64,000 nt of DNA, taken from NCBI RefSeq assembly GCF_013267355.1, contig NZ_CP053985.1, positions 2,108,001 through 2,172,000 of the forward strand, given 5' to 3'. A program made the translations under genes and the position numbers. A model generated the notes under the pieces. It was not told the DNA's origin. It saw only the letters and a program-made list of their open reading frames with translations, and made no database searches. The stretch is from Achromobacter pestifer. Its GTDB lineage: Bacteria > Pseudomonadota > Gammaproteobacteria > Burkholderiales > Burkholderiaceae_B. This document shows, piece after piece, positions 59,654-64,000 of this stretch. Each line of letters begins with the position of its first letter. Positions within the stretch are counted from its first letter, which is position 1.

Positions 59654-60844
59654 GTGCCCGGCGCCCCGATTCGAGTAGTCGGCACACTGGGAACCGCTCA
59701 GACCCTAGCCTGGGCGTCGTCCTACTACTTGCCCGCGATGTTGGCAGCTCCGATAGCCCGCGACTTGGGCGTACCTGCGCCCACGGTATACGCGGCCTTT
59801 TCGCTCGCCATGGTCGCATCAGCGTTGGTAGGTCCCTGGGCAGGACAAGTGATCGATCGTCGCGGCGGGAGAATCGTCCTGGTCAGCACGAGTTTGCTGT
59901 TTGCGTCGGGGCTGGGAATGCTTGCCGCCGCTCAAGAGGTGTGGACAATGGTTGCCGCCTGGCTCGTTATCGGGGTGGCGATGGGATCCGGACTCTACGA
60001 AGCGGCCTTCTCCAGCCTGGTGCGCCTATATGGTCATCATGCCCGCGGCGCCATCACCGGGATTACGCTGATTGCTGGGTTCGCCAGCACTGTGGGTTGG
60101 CCGCTTTCTGCCTGGATGGAAGCCCAGTTTGGTTGGCGCGGCGCTTGCCTGGGGTGGGCAGGTTTGCATCTATTGGTCGGCCTGCCTCTGAATGCCTGGC
60201 TCCCTAGGGCGGCAGCTGTCTCGAAGGCAGAAATCCCAAGTGCCTCCAACAACGCACACGTCCAGTCGTCCCCACCTTCTTCCGAGCCGAAACAGCGGGT
60301 GTACGCCACGGCCCTCCTTGCCTTCGTCTTCGCAGCAACGTGGTTTATCAGCACTGCGATGGCAACGCATTTGCCGCGAATGCTGGAAGCCACAGGCGCG
60401 ACGCTCACAGCTGCGGTGGCGGTCGGCGCGCTAATCGGTCCCGCACAGGTGGCTGGACGCCTGCTTGAGTTTGGATTCCTGCGCCAGGTTCATCCGTTGT
60501 GGTCGGCCCGGCTGGCGGCGCTTGCGCATCCCGCCGGCGTTGCGGTGCTGCTGACCGGCGGCCCCGCGATGGCCCCGGTACTCGCCATTCTGCACGGGGC
60601 TGGCAACGGCATTCTGACCATTGCCAAGGGCACATTGCCCCTGGCGTTGTTCGGCCCTCAGGGCTATGGCGCTCGCCAGGGCTGGTTAATGATGCCGGCG
60701 CGAGTCGCGCAAGCGGCTGCCCCGTTTCTCTTCGGCCTTGCCTTGGACTCCTGGGGGGCCAACGCGCTGTGGCTATCCGGTGGCATTGGCTTGGCCGCAT
60801 TCGGCGCGCTTGTGGTGTTGAGCGCGCGGCCCACGGCCAATTGA
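59654..60844 (+). CDS. MFS transporter of the ars operon
   Basis: 396 residues from a GTG start 3 bp after the acr3 stop. About twelve membrane segments are visible, with the MFS loop motif GQVIDRRGGRIVLV. The middle loop (about 195-220) is polar. It is not of the ArsJ context, since no GAPDH-like gene is present. MFS proteins of this type occur in many ars operons and may export organoarsenicals or another arsenic form; the substrate is unknown. Confidence 0.82.
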   Translation: MPGAPIRVVGTLGTAQTLAWASSYYLPAMLAAPIARDLGVPAPTVYAAFSLAMVASALVGPWAGQVIDRRGGRIVLVSTSLLFASGLGMLAAAQEVWTMVAAWLVIGVAMGSGLYEAAFSSLVRLYGHHARGAITGITLIAGFASTVGWPLSAWMEAQFGWRGACLGWAGLHLLVGLPLNAWLPRAAAVSKAEIPSASNNAHVQSSPPSSEPKQRVYATALLAFVFAATWFISTAMATHLPRMLEATGATLTAAVAVGALIGPAQVAGRLLEFGFLRQVHPLWSARLAALAHPAGVAVLLTGGPAMAPVLAILHGAGNGILTIAKGTLPLALFGPQGYGARQGWLMMPARVAQAAAPFLFGLALDSWGANALWLSGGIGLAAFGALVVLSARPTAN

Positions 60845-60875
60845 AATTCTAGTTTTGTATCAACAGAGAGATGTC

Positions 60876-61298
60876 ATGAGTTCCATCACGATCTATCACA
60901 ACCCTGCCTGCGGGACATCTCGCAATGTCCTCGGGTTGATCCGAGATAGCGGCGAAGAGCCGACAATCATCGAGTATCTGAAAACTCCACCCAACGCTGA
61001 AACGCTAGGGAAGCTGATTTCCGCTATGGGTATACCGGCGTGCGACGTGCTGCGACAAAAGGGAACGCCCTACGATGAACTGGGATTGTCGGATCCGAAA
61101 TGGACTGAGGAACAGTTGATCGGTTTTATGCTCCAGCATCCGATCCTGATCAACCGCCCCATCGTGGTGACGCCGCTGGGCACTCGGCTGTGTCGGCCGT
61201 CGGAAGCAGTCCTGGACATCCTGCCCCAGGCCCAACGTGGTGCTTTCAACAAGGAAGACGGCGAGCCTCTGATCGACTCGGAGGGCAATCGTGTCTAA
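60876..61298 (+). CDS. arsC: Arsenate reductase, glutaredoxin-coupled ArsC type
   Basis: 140 residues from the ATG at 60876; a TTG at 60855 would add seven residues without support. The catalytic motif is [10 protein letters not shown] (C12). The arginine triad of this family lies in [20 protein letters not shown]. It uses glutathione/glutaredoxin, so the operon carries both known ArsC lineages. It overlaps the arsH GTG start by 8 bp. Confidence 0.94.
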   Translation: MSSITIYHNPACGTSRNVLGLIRDSGEEPTIIEYLKTPPNAETLGKLISAMGIPACDVLRQKGTPYDELGLSDPKWTEEQLIGFMLQHPILINRPIVVTPLGTRLCRPSEAVLDILPQAQRGAFNKEDGEPLIDSEGNRV

Positions 61299-62013
61299 GG
61301 TTCTCGCCGATTTGCCCAACGTTGACCCGTCCCTGTTCGCACAACCGAGCACGGCCGAGTTGTTTTCGCCCGCGCGAGCTACCCATGCGCCTCGCTTCCT
61401 GCTGCTGTACGGGTCCTTGCGCGAGCGTTCCTACAGCCGCTTGGTCGCCGAGGAGGCCGCGCGCCTGCTTCAGGCCCTAGGTGGCGAAACCCGGCTGTTC
61501 AACCCCTCCGGGCTGCCGCTGGTCGACGACGCCAGCGAAGACCATCCAAAGGTCCGAGAGCTCCACGAACTGGTCCAATGGGCGGAAGGCATGGTGTGGA
61601 GTTCACCAGAGCGCCACGGCGCGATGACGGGATTGATGAAGACGCAGATCGACTGGATCCCGCTGTCAGTTGGCGCGGTGCGCCCGACGCAAGGCAAGAC
61701 GCTGGCGGTCACGCAGATTTCAGGAGGATCGCAGTCATTCAACGCGGTGAACCAAATGCGGGTTCTGGGGCGTTGGATGCGCATGCTGACCATCCCGAAT
61801 CAGTCATCGGTCGCCAAGGCTTATCAAGAATTCGACGATGCCGGTCGAATGAAGCCCTCGCCCTACTATGACCGACTCGTCGACGTCATTGAAGAGCTTA
61901 TGAAGTTCACTCTACTCACACGCGATGTCGCGCCATACCTGGTAGACCGCTACAGCGAACGCAAGGAATCTGCCGCGGCCTTGTCCGCACGGACGAGGCA
62001 GCAATCGATATAG
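61291..62013 (+). CDS. arsH: ArsH NADPH-dependent FMN reductase/organoarsenical oxidase
   Basis: 240 residues from a GTG at 61291. The flavodoxin-like phosphate loop is [20 protein letters not shown], and [20 protein letters not shown] is the ArsH signature. It oxidises trivalent methyl and aromatic arsenicals to less toxic pentavalent forms. It is the last gene of the ars operon. Confidence 0.94.
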   Translation: MSKVLADLPNVDPSLFAQPSTAELFSPARATHAPRFLLLYGSLRERSYSRLVAEEAARLLQALGGETRLFNPSGLPLVDDASEDHPKVRELHELVQWAEGMVWSSPERHGAMTGLMKTQIDWIPLSVGAVRPTQGKTLAVTQISGGSQSFNAVNQMRVLGRWMRMLTIPNQSSVAKAYQEFDDAGRMKPSPYYDRLVDVIEELMKFTLLTRDVAPYLVDRYSERKESAAALSARTRQQSI

Positions 62014-62135
62014 CCCAAGGGGTTCGAGCGCTCAAAATTGCGCTATCTCGCGCGCTGGAGGAATGTCGGCTTTGGGTCGTTAGCACCCCTCAGTCGGAGC
62101 ACACTGAATCTCCCTTTACTCAAAAGGAGATTGTC

Positions 62136-62762
62136 ATGGAATCCGAGAATGCCGCCGTTGACCGTCGTGTGCCATGGAACAAGGGCAAACTCACCGGGCA
62201 GAAGCCGCCGCTAAAGCTCGGAGAAATTTGGGCAATCCGAACGAGACTCCAGATAGCATCGAACATCCGGGAACTCGCGATGTTCAATCTCGCGATCGAT
62301 AGCAAGCTTCGAGCTTGCGATCTCACGCGATTGCAGGTGCAGGACGTCCGTCATGGAAGCCACGTGGCCGCGAGAGCCACCGTCACGCAACAAAAGACCC
62401 AACGTCCAGTCCAATTCGAGATCACGGAACAAACCCGTGAGAGCCTTGAAGCATGGATTGATGTACGAGGCCTAAAGGCGGCGGACTTTCTGTTTCCCAG
62501 CCGGTTGCATGCGTCGCCGCATCTGTCGACTCGGCAGTGCGCCCGGATTGTGCATCGCTGGGTCGCATCGATTGGCCTCGACGATACCGCATATGGAACC
62601 CACACTATGCGCCGTACAAAAGCCTCGCTGATCTACCGTCGGACGAAGAATCTTCGAGCGGTACAGCTGCTGCTCGGGCATACGAAGCTGGAAAGCACAG
62701 TTCGCTATCTCGGCATCGAGGTCGACGATGCGCTAGAGACGGCTGAACAAACAGAGGTTTGA
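62136..62762 (+). CDS. Tyrosine recombinase/integrase, short plasmid type
   Basis: 208 residues. Catalytic-domain landmarks are IDSKLRACDLTRLQVQDV (first Arg), HTMRRTKASLIYRRTKN (HxxR), LLGHTKLESTVRYLGIEV (His/nucleophile Tyr), all present. There is no SAM-like N-terminal core-binding domain, as in small recombinases on broad-host plasmids of Burkholderiales. It could resolve multimers or integrate cassettes. It lies 122 bp after the ars operon on the same strand and appears intact. Confidence 0.9.
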   Translation: MESENAAVDRRVPWNKGKLTGQKPPLKLGEIWAIRTRLQIASNIRELAMFNLAIDSKLRACDLTRLQVQDVRHGSHVAARATVTQQKTQRPVQFEITEQTRESLEAWIDVRGLKAADFLFPSRLHASPHLSTRQCARIVHRWVASIGLDDTAYGTHTMRRTKASLIYRRTKNLRAVQLLLGHTKLESTVRYLGIEVDDALETAEQTEV

Positions 62763-63358
62763 TGCATCCCGGCCGGCGCGCGGTCGCTTGCCGGCCATGA
62801 GCGGAAGTTCGCTTTGATTCAGTATCTCCTCAACCCGATTTCCCGTGGCGGCAGCGGCCTCATCGCATACCTCTTCCCTCTGCTTTCGCAGTCTCTAGTG
62901 AAAGAGAGAAATAAAGTCGGTCGCAGTTTTTGGCAGGATGCTCCCGAGTCCAAGCAAGAGCGAGCCTGCAGGCGAAGGAACAAGCCCCGGAAGTAAGCAG
63001 CCCACCTCCAGGGCTTCACCGGAAATTAGGCCATGATTGGAAGTCAGTCACCGTGCCGCAGCGTTGCAGAACCGCTGCCCTCCCCCGGCTTCGCGCCGTG
63101 CCTAGAGCGTCCGCCGGGGCACGCACATTTCGCAGACAGACGTGCCCCGGACGGTGATCGTCAGCCCCGCGCGCTATCAGTTAAGCACGATGTGCAGGGG
63201 CCATGGTCGGTCCCGAAAACCAGAAGCACGCACCGCCCTCGTCGGCGTGCCTGTGAACCGCGGTGAGTGCCAGCGCCGTGCTTAAAAGACTGCGGCTCGC
63301 GATCTGGGTGCGAAATCTCTAGGTCCTCGCGACGCACGGACGGCCCGATCAAAGGGGC
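62763..63358. other. 596-bp gap without a supportable gene
   Basis: Between the recombinase and the convergent DUF1254/1214 gene. Short open frames here lack ribosome sites and family motifs. No tRNA, no copy of the att sequence at 41953-41980 and no clear terminator was seen. The right boundary of the mobile region may lie here or beyond the window. Confidence 0.45.
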
Positions 63359-64000
63359 CTATTTCAACGCCACAACCCCAGGTGGTTTCCACGTTCCTGC
63401 GCCAGCCGGCAGGATTGAAGGCGGCGACTCCTTGGGCCAATACAAGCGCATCACGAGGTAGACGGTGTCATTCGGCGCAGGCAGCCAGTTGGCTTCGAGC
63501 GCCTTGCCGGGCGAATCCTTCTGGATGTAGAGCGTGAGCGAGCCGTCGGCATTCTTTTTCATCGTCGGCACCATCGGCGAATTGATGAGATACCGGTTGA
63601 TGGGGTTCTTGATCAGAAGCTGACTCTTGCCGTCGTACATGGTCACCGACCAGAACGCGTTGACAGGCGGAAGCTGTCCGGCAGGGAAGGTGATTGTGTA
63701 CTTGTGTTTGCTGGTGTCGATGATCTCGCCGGTCGCCGTCACGCGGGTGATGGGATACATGGCTTCGACGTCATCGTTTCCGTAGACGCCGGACTTGGCG
63801 CCGGCAGCGCGCTTCAGCCAGTCGCCCTTGTAGTAGGTACGATCGCCAAAGAACGAACCGATGTTCCAGCCATTGACATTCTTCACCCCGGTGGCCACGA
63901 ATTTTTCTATCTTCTCTTCGCCTTCCTTCATGGCTAGCAGGACGGCAGCCTTGTGTTCGAGTGAAAGATCCTTGAACTCGAAAGTCTTGCCCGGGCCAAT
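63359..64000 (-). CDS. DUF1254/DUF1214-family protein (5' end outside window)
   Basis: The minus-strand frame is open from base 64000, so an ATG at 63931 is internal: the codons upstream read IGPGKTFEFKDLSLEHKAAV. The visible C-terminal 213 residues form a DUF1214 domain (YPITRVTATGEIIDTSKHKY, VNAFWSVTMYDGKSQLLIKN, then LTLYIQKDSPGKALEANWLP and YLVMRLYWPKE). Full-length relatives have about 450 residues with an N-terminal DUF1254 domain and a signal peptide, and their function is not established. The gene is convergent with the mobile region. Confidence 0.85.
   Translation of the reverse strand: MGPGKTFEFKDLSLEHKAAVLLAMKEGEEKIEKFVATGVKNVNGWNIGSFFGDRTYYKGDWLKRAAGAKSGVYGNDDVEAMYPITRVTATGEIIDTSKHKYTITFPAGQLPPVNAFWSVTMYDGKSQLLIKNPINRYLINSPMVPTMKKNADGSLTLYIQKDSPGKALEANWLPAPNDTVYLVMRLYWPKESPPSILPAGAGTWKPPGVVALK

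Overview
The window is high-GC DNA whose gene families fit a betaproteobacterium of the Alcaligenaceae (Achromobacter/Bordetella type). The signs are a Bug-family periplasmic protein, a gentisate dioxygenase, a MexEF-like efflux operon and many LysR regulators. The species call is inference. No rRNA or intact tRNA gene is visible.

Layout. 0-5.7 kb: a leftward gentisate-type operon (ring-cleavage dioxygenase, fumarylpyruvate hydrolase-like protein) continuing into a LivK-LivH-LivM transporter that runs off the left edge. 5.7-15.6 kb: scattered chromosomal genes: Bug-type binding protein, two LysR regulators, a metallo-beta-lactamase-fold hydrolase with an out-of-frame Tat-leader mini-gene, bestrophin, SigJ-type sigma factor, cupin, Ohr, an NAD(P)-binding protein and an AhpD-like protein. 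15.6-22.6 kb: a ligD remnant borders a peptide-export locus. Two tiny divergent genes encode double-glycine-leader peptides, followed by a HlyD adaptor, a C39-peptidase ABC exporter and a convergent response regulator/hybrid kinase pair. 22.9-31.6 kb: a leftward MexEF-OprN-like efflux operon, a rightward [2Fe-2S] oxidoreductase, a CueR-type regulator, a ferredoxin and a small unknown gene. Four promoters here have the 19-bp spacer typical of MerR-family control. 31.7-41.3 kb: a sugar or polyol catabolic cluster (RbsABC-like transporter, aldolase, aldo/keto reductase, FGGY kinase, GlpD-like dehydrogenase, GntR regulator). Two copies of an 11-bp motif, candidate GntR sites, lie in the divergent promoter region.

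41.3-62.8 kb is a mosaic of mobile DNA. It opens with an orphan HigA, an integrase 3' remnant and a tRNA-Arg 3'-end-like att sequence. An incomplete type IV secretion block follows (TcpQ-type lipoprotein, VirB3, VirB4, VirB5, shortened VirB6), then a helix-turn-helix protein next to an iteron-like array, stbABC-like genes and a MobF (TrwC/TraI-like) relaxase. The cargo is an alkylsulfatase and an arsenic operon (arsR-arsI-arsC-acr3-MFS-arsC-arsH), and a plasmid-type tyrosine recombinase follows. This looks like a decayed conjugative plasmid or ICE. The window ends inside a DUF1254/DUF1214-family gene.

The most interesting part is the peptide locus. It has near-identical leaders, unrelated basic cores of 27-28 residues and mirror-image upstream regions with a shared candidate regulator box, beside a dedicated exporter and a two-component system. 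It could be a microcin-like or peptide-signalling module.
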